Assembly: GCA_964424455.1 (NCBI GenBank)
Contig: CAYRJA010000002.1
Coordinates: 10,811-74,810, forward strand
DNA: 64,000 nt
Direction: 5' to 3'
Source of the DNA: CAYRJA01 sp964424455
GTDB lineage: Bacteria; Bacteroidota; Bacteroidia; Chitinophagales; UBA10324
Shown one piece after another: positions 16,538-25,476 of this stretch (position 1 is the first letter of the stretch; the number at the start of each line of letters is the position of its first letter). A program made the translations under genes and the position numbers. The notes under the pieces were generated by a model. That model was not told the DNA's origin, ran no database searches, and saw nothing but the letters and a program-made list of their open reading frames with translations.

Positions 16538-18384
16538 TGTGAATGGTTAACAGAAGTTACATTTCTGGGGTGAATCAAATCTGCATCAAACATTCGCTGC
16601 TGAAGCGGCAGTCGTGATTTTGCTATGGTATCGTTCAGGTATTTCTCCATCATCAAACTGGCAATAGGCGCCCCATAGGTAGCGCCGAATCCTGCATTCT
16701 CTACTATAACAGCAATGGCAATTTTAGGTGTATCAACCGGTGCAAATGCAATAAACAGAGAATGATCTTTACCATGTGGATTTTGTGCGGTTCCGGTTTT
16801 TCCGCCAACTGTAACACCCGGAATCTGTGCTACTCTGCCTGTACCTCCTTCCACTACATCGTGCATACTTTGTGCTATCAGATCAAACCAGTTTTTTTGG
16901 ATTTTTACATCATGCCGGATACTGAATTTCTTAGTATCTGTTGAATCACCATCAATTTTTCGGATAAGATGTGGTGAATAATAAAATCCTCTGTTCGCAA
17001 TTAATGCCATGGCATTTGCCATTTGCAACGGCGTTTCACCTATTTCTCCCTGACCAATACTGAGTGAAATAACTGTAACAGAATTCCATGAACCTTTACC
17101 GTAGATTTTATTATAATATTCTGACCCCGGCACAAATCCGTAGCCGGCACCGGGTAAATCAATATCCGGTTTTACTCCTAATCCCATTTGGTTCAGGTAA
17201 TCTTTCCATGTGTTGAGTCCCTTTGCAACCGAATGATATTCGCGGTTATCAATAACTTTTCTGAAATTGTAACAGAAGTAAGCATTACAGGAATGCTCTA
17301 CGGCTTGCTGAATATTACTGACTAATCCACTGTGATGACATCCTACACGAAGACCTCCCACATAGTAAGCGCCAAGGCAGTTGTATGGCTCATTCGGATT
17401 AATAACGCCTTCTTCTAACCCGATTAGTCCCAGTAGAGGTTTGTAAATAGAGCCGGGAGGATATGCGGCTTTTAAAGGGCGAACAAATAGTGGCTTTAAA
17501 GAATCAGCCAGCAGTGATTTAAAATTTTTACCTCTATCGCGACCGGTAAGTAACCGCGGATCATAGGAAGGGCTGCTCACCATGGCAAGAATTTCGCCGG
17601 TAGCCGGTTCAATGGCTACGATGCTTCCTATTTTTCCTGACATCAGTTTCTCACCATATTGTTGTAATTCAATATCAATAGTGGTGTACATATTTTTTCC
17701 GGGGGTTGCCAGTGTATCAAATTCACCATTACTAAAACTGCCTTGTAACCGGTTATGTACATCCACTAACATTACCTGTTTCCCCTTTGTACCTCGCAAT
17801 TGTTTTTCATAATACAATTCTAATCCACTGGTTCCGATATAATCGCCTTTCTGATAATCGCCATCGCTCTTTTCAATCTGAGAAGGTGTTACTTCGGAAA
17901 TATAGCCCAACACATGAGCTGCTGCAGGATAAGGATAAGTACGCACCGTGTGTACCTGGGTAAAAAATCCCGGATACATGAATAAGTCTTCCTGTAATCG
18001 AGCATACAAATCCGGTTGGATGTGTGGTACAATTACCGATGGCTTGTATCTGGAATATTTATAGAGCCGGTCAAACTCACTCTTAAAAAGATTAATGTCA
18101 ATTCCTAAAGTGTTACAGAGCGCTGCAGTATCCATCTGTTTCACCTGTCCGGGTGTTACCAGTAAGTCATATTCTGCCTGATTATAAAGAATTAATCTAC
18201 CTTTTCTGTCATAGATTAATCCACGAGCAGGATAAAGTGTTACAGGTCGAAGTACATTGTTATTAGCTAATTGTTTATTTCTCTTGTCTAATACCTGAAG
18301 ATACAGCAAGCGGACAACAAAAATGCTGCAGATAATAATAAAGACAGCAGCAATAACCTTTCTCCTTGACGATAATAAATCCAT
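16534..18384 (-). CDS. mrdA: Penicillin-binding protein 2 (elongasome transpeptidase)
   Basis: This 616-residue class B PBP has one N-terminal membrane anchor (VFIIICSIFVVRLLYLQ), a dimerisation/pedestal region with the LRPVTLYPARGLIYDR signature, and a transpeptidase domain. The catalytic motifs are all present: S312-I-Y-K315 (nucleophile Ser), S365-C-N367, and K529-T-G531. It cross-links new peptidoglycan during side-wall growth and is the target of mecillinam-type beta-lactams. It lies between mreD and rodA in the standard order, with a 6-base gap to mreD. Confidence 0.96.
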   Translation of the reverse strand: MDLLSSRRKVIAAVFIIICSIFVVRLLYLQVLDKRNKQLANNNVLRPVTLYPARGLIYDRKGRLILYNQAEYDLLVTPGQVKQMDTAALCNTLGIDINLFKSEFDRLYKYSRYKPSVIVPHIQPDLYARLQEDLFMYPGFFTQVHTVRTYPYPAAAHVLGYISEVTPSQIEKSDGDYQKGDYIGTSGLELYYEKQLRGTKGKQVMLVDVHNRLQGSFSNGEFDTLATPGKNMYTTIDIELQQYGEKLMSGKIGSIVAIEPATGEILAMVSSPSYDPRLLTGRDRGKNFKSLLADSLKPLFVRPLKAAYPPGSIYKPLLGLIGLEEGVINPNEPYNCLGAYYVGGLRVGCHHSGLVSNIQQAVEHSCNAYFCYNFRKVIDNREYHSVAKGLNTWKDYLNQMGLGVKPDIDLPGAGYGFVPGSEYYNKIYGKGSWNSVTVISLSIGQGEIGETPLQMANAMALIANRGFYYSPHLIRKIDGDSTDTKKFSIRHDVKIQKNWFDLIAQSMHDVVEGGTGRVAQIPGVTVGGKTGTAQNPHGKDHSLFIAFAPVDTPKIAIAVIVENAGFGATYGAPIASLMMEKYLNDTIAKSRLPLQQRMFDADLIHPRNVTSVNHSQ

Positions 18385-18390
18385 TACCGG

Positions 18391-18906
18391 CTATTTCAAT
18401 TTTCTTCTCATGAATAAATACTCCGAAACTACAATAAGTGAAATAGATAGCAATGTGCTGATGATAATTTTTGTCAGAATAAAAATGATTTGAGAGAATC
18501 CGAGTGTTTCCAGAAAGAAAAAACACAAGTGGTGAACAATGATGAGCAGTGAAATGTAAGTGATAAACCAGCGGAAACCCATATAACCAAGAGTGGGTTT
18601 GTCTTCAGGCTGATAGCCGCCACTGGGCTGAATAAGATGGAGTACCTGCGGGCGCATAAAGGCAAGGAGTGTAGTAGCAGCAGCGTGCATTCCCATTGTG
18701 TTACTGAACAAGTCTATTGTAATGCCTGTTGCAAAACCGAGTAACAGCAGCAGCCAGTAAGGAGTGTTAATCGGTAACAGTAAAATAAAAAGTGGGTAAA
18801 TGTATGGATTGAAGACACCATTCAATTGCAGATTGTTCAATATCAGCACCTGCACGAATACCAGCAGGAGAAAACGAATAAGCTGAGAAAAAATATTGAA
18901 CATCAT
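18391..18906 (-). CDS. mreD: Rod shape-determining protein MreD
   Basis: This 171-residue protein consists almost wholly of hydrophobic segments (about five to six spans). The early GVFNPYIYPLFILLLPI and GFATGITIDLFSNTMGMHAAATTLLAF stretches are typical of Bacteroidota MreD. It is an inner-membrane part of the elongasome that links MreC to the PBP2-RodA synthase. It overlaps the mreC stop by 4 bases (18903-18906). The assignment rests on the membrane pattern and on strict position in the operon. Confidence 0.93.
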   Translation of the reverse strand: MMFNIFSQLIRFLLLVFVQVLILNNLQLNGVFNPYIYPLFILLLPINTPYWLLLLLGFATGITIDLFSNTMGMHAAATTLLAFMRPQVLHLIQPSGGYQPEDKPTLGYMGFRWFITYISLLIIVHHLCFFFLETLGFSQIIFILTKIIISTLLSISLIVVSEYLFMRRKLK

Positions 18907-19730
18907 TCCTTATTGCTTTTTTCTAATTTTTCCAGTTCGTCTTTCATCAGGTTGTTTACTACATATACATACGATAAACTTCGAAAGTCAGTAGAAAGCT
19001 TCACTTGTATATCATAAAAGTTATCAGTTGTTTTTGAACTGAAATTTGCAATCGTACCGATAAGAATATTTTCCGGAAACTTCAGTGATGATCCGCTGGT
19101 AAAAACCTTATCTCCAAGGGTAATTTTTATCTGCTTAGGTATTTCATCTAACTGTGCAAACTCAGGACTCTTCCCGTTCCAACTCAATGATCCAAGATTT
19201 CCTCCTGCACCCACCCGTGCGCTGATGCGGAAATCTTTATGTAACAGAGGAATTACAGAAGAAAAGTTTTCAGAAACATCCTTAACAATACCCACAATTC
19301 CATTAGAGCCGATTACAGCCATTTTTATTTTTACTCCGGCAAGCGAACCTTTGTCTATCGTTATGTAATTATTGATTTTGTTGGTAGTGATGTTCACGAC
19401 TTTAGCAGGAATATAACTGTACATTTGTTTGAAAGCGCTGTCTGTAACATTCACTTGTTGAAAAGTGGTATTGTAAAAAGAGCTTCGTAATTGATTTCTT
19501 AATTCAGCATTTTCATTTGCCAGCCGTTCATTCTCTTGCTTCAGTTGTAAATACTCCATCAATCCACTGTAAACGGAAAAAGTTTTTCCGGCTATCTCAT
19601 TGGATGAATTAATGAAGGCAGACTGATGATAATTATTATTCTGAATAATTAGAATTACACTGACGGATTCTAAAAAAAGAAACAGAATAAATGCGTTATG
19701 TCTGAGTAAAAAAGATAAAAGATTACGCAT
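18903..19730 (-). CDS. mreC: Rod shape-determining protein MreC
   Basis: This 275-residue protein has one N-terminal membrane span (AFILFLFLESVSVILII), a coiled coil (LQLKQENERLANENAELRNQL, about residues 60-85) and a periplasmic beta domain with the typical ITIDKGSLAGVKIKMAVIGSNGIVG and LGDKVFTSG segments. MreC acts as a periplasmic scaffold that activates PBP2. It lies 98 bases after mreB and overlaps mreD by 4 bases. Confidence 0.95.
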   Translation of the reverse strand: MRNLLSFLLRHNAFILFLFLESVSVILIIQNNNYHQSAFINSSNEIAGKTFSVYSGLMEYLQLKQENERLANENAELRNQLRSSFYNTTFQQVNVTDSAFKQMYSYIPAKVVNITTNKINNYITIDKGSLAGVKIKMAVIGSNGIVGIVKDVSENFSSVIPLLHKDFRISARVGAGGNLGSLSWNGKSPEFAQLDEIPKQIKITLGDKVFTSGSSLKFPENILIGTIANFSSKTTDNFYDIQVKLSTDFRSLSYVYVVNNLMKDELEKLEKSNKE

Positions 19731-19828
19731 TGGTTATAATTATCATTCAGAGCGCAGTGAGGAATCTGTTTAGGAAAGTGATGAGATGAATTCGCTTTGC
19801 TTGCGATGATAGTACAGAATGCTCACTT

Positions 19829-20851
19829 TTAAACCATCAGGAAGGGATAGCGCCCGGGATTTTTTAGTGCGATACCGGTTCCACGCACCACTGCACGAAG
19901 TGGATCATCTGCCACGCTTACATTCAATTTAGTTTTTGCTGAAAGGCGTTTGTCCAATCCGCGAAGCAAAGCGCCGCCACCCGTCAAATGCAACCCTGTG
20001 CTGTGAATATCAGAAGCTAATTCAGGAGGAGTAGTCTCCAATGCTTTCAATACCGCTTCTTCAATTTTTGAAATGGATTTATCAAGCGCATGAGCAATCT
20101 CAGAATAGGAAACGGTAATTTGTTTCGGAATTCCTGTCATCAGGTCACGACCGTTTACAGGGAAATCATCAGGTGCATCATCCAACTCAGTGATAGCAGC
20201 GCCGACATTTATTTTTATTGCTTCAGCAGTTCGCTCACCGATTAACATATTGTGCTGACGACGAACATAGTCAACAATATCTGCCGTGAACTCATCACCT
20301 GCCACGCGAATGCTCTGGTCGCAGACAATTCCTGCAAGAGCAATTACCGAAATTCCTGTTGTGCCTCCGCCAATATCAATAATCATATTGCCTATCGGCT
20401 CTTCCACATCAATACCGATTCCAAGCGCTGCCGCCATAGGTTCATGTATCAGATATACTTCACGACCTCCTGCTTGTTCAGCGCTGTCTTTTACTGCACG
20501 CTTTTCCACTTCGGTAATGCTGCTCGGAATGCAAATCACCATTTTCCAGGAAGGAGTAAATAAAAATCCTTTCGGGTGAATCATCTTAATCATTTCCCGA
20601 ATCATAATTTCCGCAGCATTGAAATCTGCAATCACACCATCACGCAGAGGACGAATTGTCTTCAGTGTTTCATGCGTTTTCTCGTGCATCTGCATTGCCT
20701 TCTTTCCTACAGCAACTACTTTACCTGTAATACGATTGATAGCTACAATAGATGGCTCATCAACCACAACTTTATCATTATGGATAATGACAGTGTTTGC
20801 AGTGCCAAGGTCAATAGCTATTTCCTTAGTGAGAAAATTAAAAAGCCCCAT
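19829..20851 (-). CDS. mreB: Rod shape-determining protein MreB (bacterial actin)
   Basis: The 340-residue protein shows the actin-fold nucleotide motifs: IDLGTANT (phosphate 1), IDIGGGTTGISVIAL (phosphate 2) and LTGGGALLRGLD (adenosine), plus the VGKKAMQMHEKT and PLRDGVIADF segments typical of MreB. It polymerises along the inner membrane and steers the elongasome encoded by the downstream genes. It is the first gene of the six-gene run to 14470. Upstream (20912-20941, minus strand) a TTTG followed after 18 bases by TATCGTTT may be its promoter, but the match is only partial. No copy of the dispersed TGTTACA motif lies in this gene. Confidence 0.97.
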   Translation of the reverse strand: MGLFNFLTKEIAIDLGTANTVIIHNDKVVVDEPSIVAINRITGKVVAVGKKAMQMHEKTHETLKTIRPLRDGVIADFNAAEIMIREMIKMIHPKGFLFTPSWKMVICIPSSITEVEKRAVKDSAEQAGGREVYLIHEPMAAALGIGIDVEEPIGNMIIDIGGGTTGISVIALAGIVCDQSIRVAGDEFTADIVDYVRRQHNMLIGERTAEAIKINVGAAITELDDAPDDFPVNGRDLMTGIPKQITVSYSEIAHALDKSISKIEEAVLKALETTPPELASDIHSTGLHLTGGGALLRGLDKRLSAKTKLNVSVADDPLRAVVRGTGIALKNPGRYPFLMV

Positions 20852-21022
20852 TGTGTCAGGAAGAAAGATTAATTATTAATTGTCGCAAATTTTAAAAATT
20901 ATTACGGGATAAAACGATAAATATTATAAGATTAAAACAAAGGTTACTAACAATGCCTGTGACGACTGTTCAGTAAGCATAAAAAGAAGGGTAAAATCCA
21001 TTTTAACATATCTTCACCCGCA

Positions 21023-21262
21023 ATGAATAATCTTCCGTCTTTCACACTATCGCAGATTGCCCTTCGTAATGGACAGGATAAGCCGGAAATATGGGTGGCA
21101 TATAAGGGATTGATATATGATGTAACAGATAGCCGCCTTTGGAGAAACGGTCATCACTATGAACATTGGGCGGGACAGGATTTAACTTCTGAACTGGAAA
21201 TGGCGCCACACACCGAGAAAGTTTTTGAAAGAATGAAAGTAATAGGAGTGTTGGTGAGATAG
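21023..21262 (+). CDS. Small cytochrome b5-like heme/steroid-binding domain protein
   Basis: The 79-residue single domain has the cytochrome b5-like core FTLSQIALRNGQDKPEIWVA, YKGLIYDVTDS and GHHYEHWAGQDLTSELE. The histidines around residues 44-48 and 62 are the only candidates for heme ligands. The classical HPGG loop is replaced by NGHH, so binding is uncertain. No signal peptide or membrane span is seen, so it is probably cytoplasmic. It is monocistronic, divergent from mreB. Small free-standing domains of this kind occur widely in bacteria with no settled function. Confidence 0.8.
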   Translation: MNNLPSFTLSQIALRNGQDKPEIWVAYKGLIYDVTDSRLWRNGHHYEHWAGQDLTSELEMAPHTEKVFERMKVIGVLVR

Positions 21263-21366
21263 GCAGCATATATTAAATATTTTTTGTATTGTATTTCGTA
21301 ACTCTTTTCACCTTAGTTTAAAATATGATTCTGAAAATATAACTTTATAACTCCAAACCATTTTTT

Positions 21367-23220
21367 ATGAAAAAGATAATTATTTCACTGCTTATTTCTA
21401 TTGCTGCATTTAGTGTAAACGCACAACTTCCATTTACCCAATCAACACTTATCACAGGACTTAGCCAACCGGTAGCTTTTAATTTTGCACCGAATGACTA
21501 CCGCATCTTTGTAACGATTAAACCCGGACAGATTCTGGTCTATAACCTGAATGGAACTCCGATAGGAACTTTTTACAATCTTGCTGATTCAACTGTAACA
21601 ACCGGCGAACAAGGAGTTATTGGAATATGTTTTGACCCGGAATACAACAGCAATCACTATGTGTATGTTTACTACAATCACCGTTATCCTAACAACAGCA
21701 GTGGTAATCAGGCAATCCGCATTATCCGGTTTACAGACAATAACAATACAGGAACCAATCCAACCATTATTATGAACATTCCGGTTTCCAATACCATACC
21801 GGGTAATCATGTGGCGGGCAATATCCGTTTCAGACCTTCTGACAATAAATTATATATCGCAATCGGAGAGTTGGGTACACCCGCAAATGCAACTGTTACA
21901 ACCAACCCATTTGGTAAAATACTTCGCATTAATAAAGACGGTAGTATTCCTTCCGACAACCCATTTTACGATGACGGAAACCCTGCCACAGGGAAAGACG
22001 ATCGTATCTGGGAATACGGTCACCGCAATCCTTTTGATTTTACTTTTGGTACTAATGACTCTCTTTATATTTCAGAAAACGGAGCCAGTGTCCGTGATGA
22101 GTGTAACTTAGGTACCCGTGGCGGCAACTACGGATGGTATTTTTGTGAAGGAGATAAGCAAACGAACTCGAATACACTATGCAACAATCCGGCTTACATC
22201 AATCCGCTTACTGTGTTTGAACCCATTCCTGCTGTTACAGGAATTGTTTTTTATGATGCCTGTATGTTTCCTGAATACAAAAACCATTTACTGATTGGAA
22301 GCAACAAGAAAGGAGAATTATTTGATTGTGTATTGGGAAATGCTCCTGCGTTTAATACAGTTACCAGTAACACTTTAATAGCAGACATTGCACCGAGCGG
22401 CGGCTTAACTACACTGATGGTAGGACCGGAAGGAGCCATTTACGCTATGAATGGCGGTTATACAGCCAATGGCAGCATCTTCAAACTTTCACGCAGCGTT
22501 ACCACTCCTTCCATTGTGGCAAATGGACCAACTACTTTTTGCCGTCCCGGAAACGTGTTGTTAACGGCATCTCCTTCAGGTGCTCCTCTTCAGTGGTATA
22601 AAGACAATGTAGTTATTAACGGAGCTACTTCTAACACATATCTTGCATCTACAAACGGCGCTTATCATGTTAAGACATGTGATATCAGCAGTAATAACAT
22701 TAAGGTAAGGGTCAAAAATCGCCCGGAAGCAACTGTAACACCTGATGGTATTCAAACGGTTTGTTCAGGAAGTTTTATTTTGCTCAAAGCAAATTCAGGC
22801 GTAGGACTTACTTATCAATGGACAAGATATAACAACCCTATAGCCGGCGCAACAAACAGTACTTACAGAGCCAGAAGACCGGGCAGAACAAGAGTAATTG
22901 TAACAGGCACTAATGGTTGCACAAAGACATCACCGGCTACAATAATTCAGGTACAGTCCTGTACACGGAAAGAAAATATCTCAAATGAGGAAGTCTCTGT
23001 TTTTCCCAATCCAAGTAACGGAACATTCACATTTATCCCGGACAACAATACATTTTTTCAGATTCAGGTAATGGATTTACAGGGAAGAATTATAGAAGAA
23101 AGGAAGGGTGTTCAGAAACAAGAAACTCTCGGCGGGAAATGGACAGCGGGAATTTACTTAGCAAAATTTATGAACAGTTATGGAACTGTTACAGTAAAGA
23201 AATTAGTGAAGACAGAGTAA
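21367..23220 (+). CDS. Secreted PQQ-type sugar dehydrogenase-like protein with T9SS type A sorting domain
   Basis: The 617-residue protein has a signal peptide (ISLLISIAAFSVNA), then a six-bladed propeller of the glucose/sorbosone dehydrogenase family at about 20-375 (GEQGVIGICFDPEY, NHVAGNIRFRPSDNKLYIAIGE, EYGHRNPFDF). Two Ig-like domains follow at about 380-530 (PLQWYKDNVVINGATSNTY), and a sorting domain ends the protein (VSVFPNPSNGTF, then GIYLAKFM). The family oxidises sugars using PQQ; the His and Arg residues of the active site look present in the NHVAGN and GHRNP segments. It converges with the PfkB gene with a 9-base gap. Confidence 0.88.
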   Translation: MKKIIISLLISIAAFSVNAQLPFTQSTLITGLSQPVAFNFAPNDYRIFVTIKPGQILVYNLNGTPIGTFYNLADSTVTTGEQGVIGICFDPEYNSNHYVYVYYNHRYPNNSSGNQAIRIIRFTDNNNTGTNPTIIMNIPVSNTIPGNHVAGNIRFRPSDNKLYIAIGELGTPANATVTTNPFGKILRINKDGSIPSDNPFYDDGNPATGKDDRIWEYGHRNPFDFTFGTNDSLYISENGASVRDECNLGTRGGNYGWYFCEGDKQTNSNTLCNNPAYINPLTVFEPIPAVTGIVFYDACMFPEYKNHLLIGSNKKGELFDCVLGNAPAFNTVTSNTLIADIAPSGGLTTLMVGPEGAIYAMNGGYTANGSIFKLSRSVTTPSIVANGPTTFCRPGNVLLTASPSGAPLQWYKDNVVINGATSNTYLASTNGAYHVKTCDISSNNIKVRVKNRPEATVTPDGIQTVCSGSFILLKANSGVGLTYQWTRYNNPIAGATNSTYRARRPGRTRVIVTGTNGCTKTSPATIIQVQSCTRKENISNEEVSVFPNPSNGTFTFIPDNNTFFQIQVMDLQGRIIEERKGVQKQETLGGKWTAGIYLAKFMNSYGTVTVKKLVKTE

Positions 23221-23229
23221 CAGCAGAGA

Positions 23230-24165
23230 TTAATCTACCAGCGAAATATCAAACTGAACCAGATTCACAAATTCCTGAAGCCGGTCTTCAATATCTTCAT
23301 GTGTGAGTGAAATAAGTCGCTCTGTTCCGAATTTCTCCACACAAAAAGATGCCATAGCAGAGCCATAAATAATTGCACGCTTCATGTTATCAAATGAAAT
23401 ATCATCTGTTTGAGCCAGGTAACCGATAAATCCACCTGCAAAACTGTCCCCTGCGCCTGTCGGGTCAAAGACATCTTCAAGCGGAAGAGCAGGTGCAAAA
23501 AACACATTCTTCTCATGAAATAGCAGCGCACCATGTTCTCCTTTCTTAATAATAAGATAGCGGGGACCCATAGTTAAGATTTTATGAGCTGCTTTTACTA
23601 ATGAATACTCGTTGGACAACTCCCGGGCTTCAGCATCATTAATAGTCAGCACATCAATTTTAGCAATTACTTCCATTAATTCTTTAGGAGCATTTGACAT
23701 CCAGAAATTCATAGTGTCCATCACTACAAGACGAGGACGCTTCTTCATTCTTTCCAACACCTTCATTTGTACTGCGGGTGTAAGGTTTCCCAACATCAGA
23801 TATTCGCTTCCCTGATAAGAATCCGGAATTATAGGATCAAAATCTGCCAGCACATTCAGTTCTGTAGCAAGCGTATCGCGCGTATTCATATCCAGATGGT
23901 ATTTACCCGCCCAGAAAAATGATTTTTCATTTTCTCTTATTTGCAGCCCTTCTGTCTTAACCCCTCTTTCATTCAACATAAAAATCTGTTGCTTTGGAAA
24001 ATCACCGCCAACCACTGAGATTAAGTTAACTTGTTTGGTAAAATATGATGCAGTCAGCGAAATATAAGTAGCAGCGCCACCAATAATTTTATCAGTTTTG
24101 CCAAATGGAGTTTCTATTGCATCAAATGCAACTGTACCGACTACCGTAATGGAAGATTTACTCAT
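23230..24165 (-). CDS. PfkB-family carbohydrate or nucleoside kinase
   Basis: The 311-residue cytoplasmic kinase has the N-terminal GGAATYISL substrate-lid segment and the C-terminal PfkB signature DPTGAGDSFAGG, whose Asp is the catalytic base. The middle contains MDTMNFWM and the ATP-side LIIKKGEHGALL. The family phosphorylates ribose, fructose, adenosine or similar molecules. Bacteroidota copies of this type are usually annotated only as sugar kinase. It is divergent from deoC, which also handles pentose phosphates, giving weak support for a role in nucleoside or pentose salvage. Confidence 0.88.
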   Translation of the reverse strand: MSKSSITVVGTVAFDAIETPFGKTDKIIGGAATYISLTASYFTKQVNLISVVGGDFPKQQIFMLNERGVKTEGLQIRENEKSFFWAGKYHLDMNTRDTLATELNVLADFDPIIPDSYQGSEYLMLGNLTPAVQMKVLERMKKRPRLVVMDTMNFWMSNAPKELMEVIAKIDVLTINDAEARELSNEYSLVKAAHKILTMGPRYLIIKKGEHGALLFHEKNVFFAPALPLEDVFDPTGAGDSFAGGFIGYLAQTDDISFDNMKRAIIYGSAMASFCVEKFGTERLISLTHEDIEDRLQEFVNLVQFDISLVD

Positions 24166-24284
24166 ATAGTAAAATAAATTTTGCGGCGCAAAGATGAATG
24201 AAGTTGTTGGGATTGAGAAATACTAAAGCAGATTACTTTTTATTGCAATAATCTCAGGAATCAGAGCGGATTTCCGGTAATGAA

Positions 24285-24315
24285 TTTATTAATGTTTTTT
24301 TCAGTATTATATTTG
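24285..24315 (+). promoter_or_regulatory. Promoter upstream of deoC
   Basis: TTTA at 24285-24288 is followed after exactly 19 bases by TATATTTG at 24308-24315. This is a one-mismatch -33 box with a perfect TAnnTTTG -7 box. The deoC ATG begins at 24330. Confidence 0.5.
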
Positions 24316-24329
24316 TACAATTAAGAACT

Positions 24330-24989
24330 ATGGCAAAAGAATTTGATAAGAATATAGCTTCAAGAATTGATCACACAATTCTTCGCCCTGACACTAAGCT
24401 ATCAGAAATAGAAAAGTTGTGCGACGAAGCAAAAGAATATGAGTTTGCGGCAGTATGCATACCTCCATATTTTGTAAAGAAAGCAGCAGATTTTTTAAAG
24501 AAGAGCAATGTAAAAGTTGCAACAGTTGTCGGTTTTCCGCTCGGCTATACCTGTACATCTGCAAAAGTGGAAGAAGCAAAGCGCGCCATCAGCGACGGTG
24601 CAGATGAGATAGATATGGTGATGAACATAGCGGCGCTGAAAGAAAAAAATTACAAATATGTGTTGGATGATATGCAGAGTGTGGCAACCATTGCGCATCA
24701 GCACGATAAGATAGTTAAAGTAATCATTGAGATTTCATTACTTACCAAAGAAGAAATAAAAAAAAGTTGTGATTTGGCGCGAAACGCAGGAGCAGATTTT
24801 GTTAAAACTTCTACGGGTTTTACCGGAGGAGGAGCCACTTTGGAAGCAGTGAAACTGATTCGTGCCTCTATATCAAAGAAAATGAAAGTAAAAGCATCCG
24901 GAGGAGTGCGCGACCGTGAAACAGCTTTGAAGATGATTGAAGCCGGCGCGGACAGAATCGGCACTTCGTCAGGTGTTAAAATTGTGTAA
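24330..24989 (+). CDS. deoC: Deoxyribose-phosphate aldolase
   Basis: The 219-residue TIM-barrel aldolase cleaves 2-deoxyribose 5-phosphate to glyceraldehyde 3-phosphate and acetaldehyde. The Schiff-base lysine is K159 in DFVKTSTGF. The supporting Asp is in DEIDMVMNI (about residue 95) and the second Lys is in VKASGGVRD near residue 191. The N-terminal IDHTILRP motif is typical. The protein is complete and of normal length. A SPOR-domain gene follows after 1 base and is probably co-transcribed by position only. Confidence 0.96.
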   Translation: MAKEFDKNIASRIDHTILRPDTKLSEIEKLCDEAKEYEFAAVCIPPYFVKKAADFLKKSNVKVATVVGFPLGYTCTSAKVEEAKRAISDGADEIDMVMNIAALKEKNYKYVLDDMQSVATIAHQHDKIVKVIIEISLLTKEEIKKSCDLARNAGADFVKTSTGFTGGGATLEAVKLIRASISKKMKVKASGGVRDRETALKMIEAGADRIGTSSGVKIV

Positions 24990-24990
24990 G

Positions 24991-25407
24991 ATGAAAAACA
25001 CTTTTTTAATACTGTTCATGCTAAATCTGAGTTGCTCAGGTTTATCTGTTGCACAAACTGTAACAGACACATTACCCAATAAAAATGTAGTGATTGTTCA
25101 GGACTCATTGATTAAATTTCTGATAGAGCAAAACACACTCAATAACGAACAGAAGAAATCAATATCCGGCTTCCGCGTACAGATTATCAGCAGCACAAAC
25201 AGGAAAGAGGTTCTTGAGCAGAAAGCGCTTTTTGAACAGCTTTATCCTGATACAAAAGCATATTTTCTTTACCAGCAACCTTACTTTAAACTTCGTGTAG
25301 GCGATTTTCAGATGAGAATAAATGCAAATCAGTTTCTTCAGGTTGTTTTAAAAGATTTTGATTCGGCGTTTATTGTACCCGACGACATTAGTGTTACAGA
25401 GGAATAA
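24991..25407 (+). CDS. Small secreted SPOR-domain protein
   Basis: I chose the ATG at 24991, one base after the deoC stop, because it gives a clean signal peptide (FLILFMLNLSCSGLSVA). The mature part (roughly residues 22-138) ends in a SPOR-like repeat: FRVQIISSTNRKEVLEQKALFEQLYPD, then FKLRVGDF. SPOR domains bind denuded peptidoglycan, often at division sites. The Cys in the signal region lacks the residues of a clear lipobox. A bidirectional terminator follows. Confidence 0.8.
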   Translation: MKNTFLILFMLNLSCSGLSVAQTVTDTLPNKNVVIVQDSLIKFLIEQNTLNNEQKKSISGFRVQIISSTNRKEVLEQKALFEQLYPDTKAYFLYQQPYFKLRVGDFQMRINANQFLQVVLKDFDSAFIVPDDISVTEE

Positions 25408-25422
25408 TTTTCCTTAATATAA

Positions 25423-25469
25423 ATGTGTAACAGACAGCAGATATTTTCTGCCTGTTACACATCTTTTTA
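25423..25469. terminator. Bidirectional terminator built from two copies of the TGTTACA motif
   Basis: ATGTGTAACAG at 25423-25433 pairs with CTGTTACACAT at 25452-25462, and an inner GCAGA pairs with TCTGC after a 3-base bulge. A T-rich tail follows on the plus strand. It lies between the convergent SPOR and MbnP-like genes. Both outer stem arms contain the dispersed motif in opposite orientation. Confidence 0.8.
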
Positions 25470-25476
25470 TTACTAC

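Noticed and set aside
20252..20579. Open frames of about 100 codons opposite mreB
   Set aside because: They are antisense shadows of a strongly conserved gene and have no recognisable protein features.
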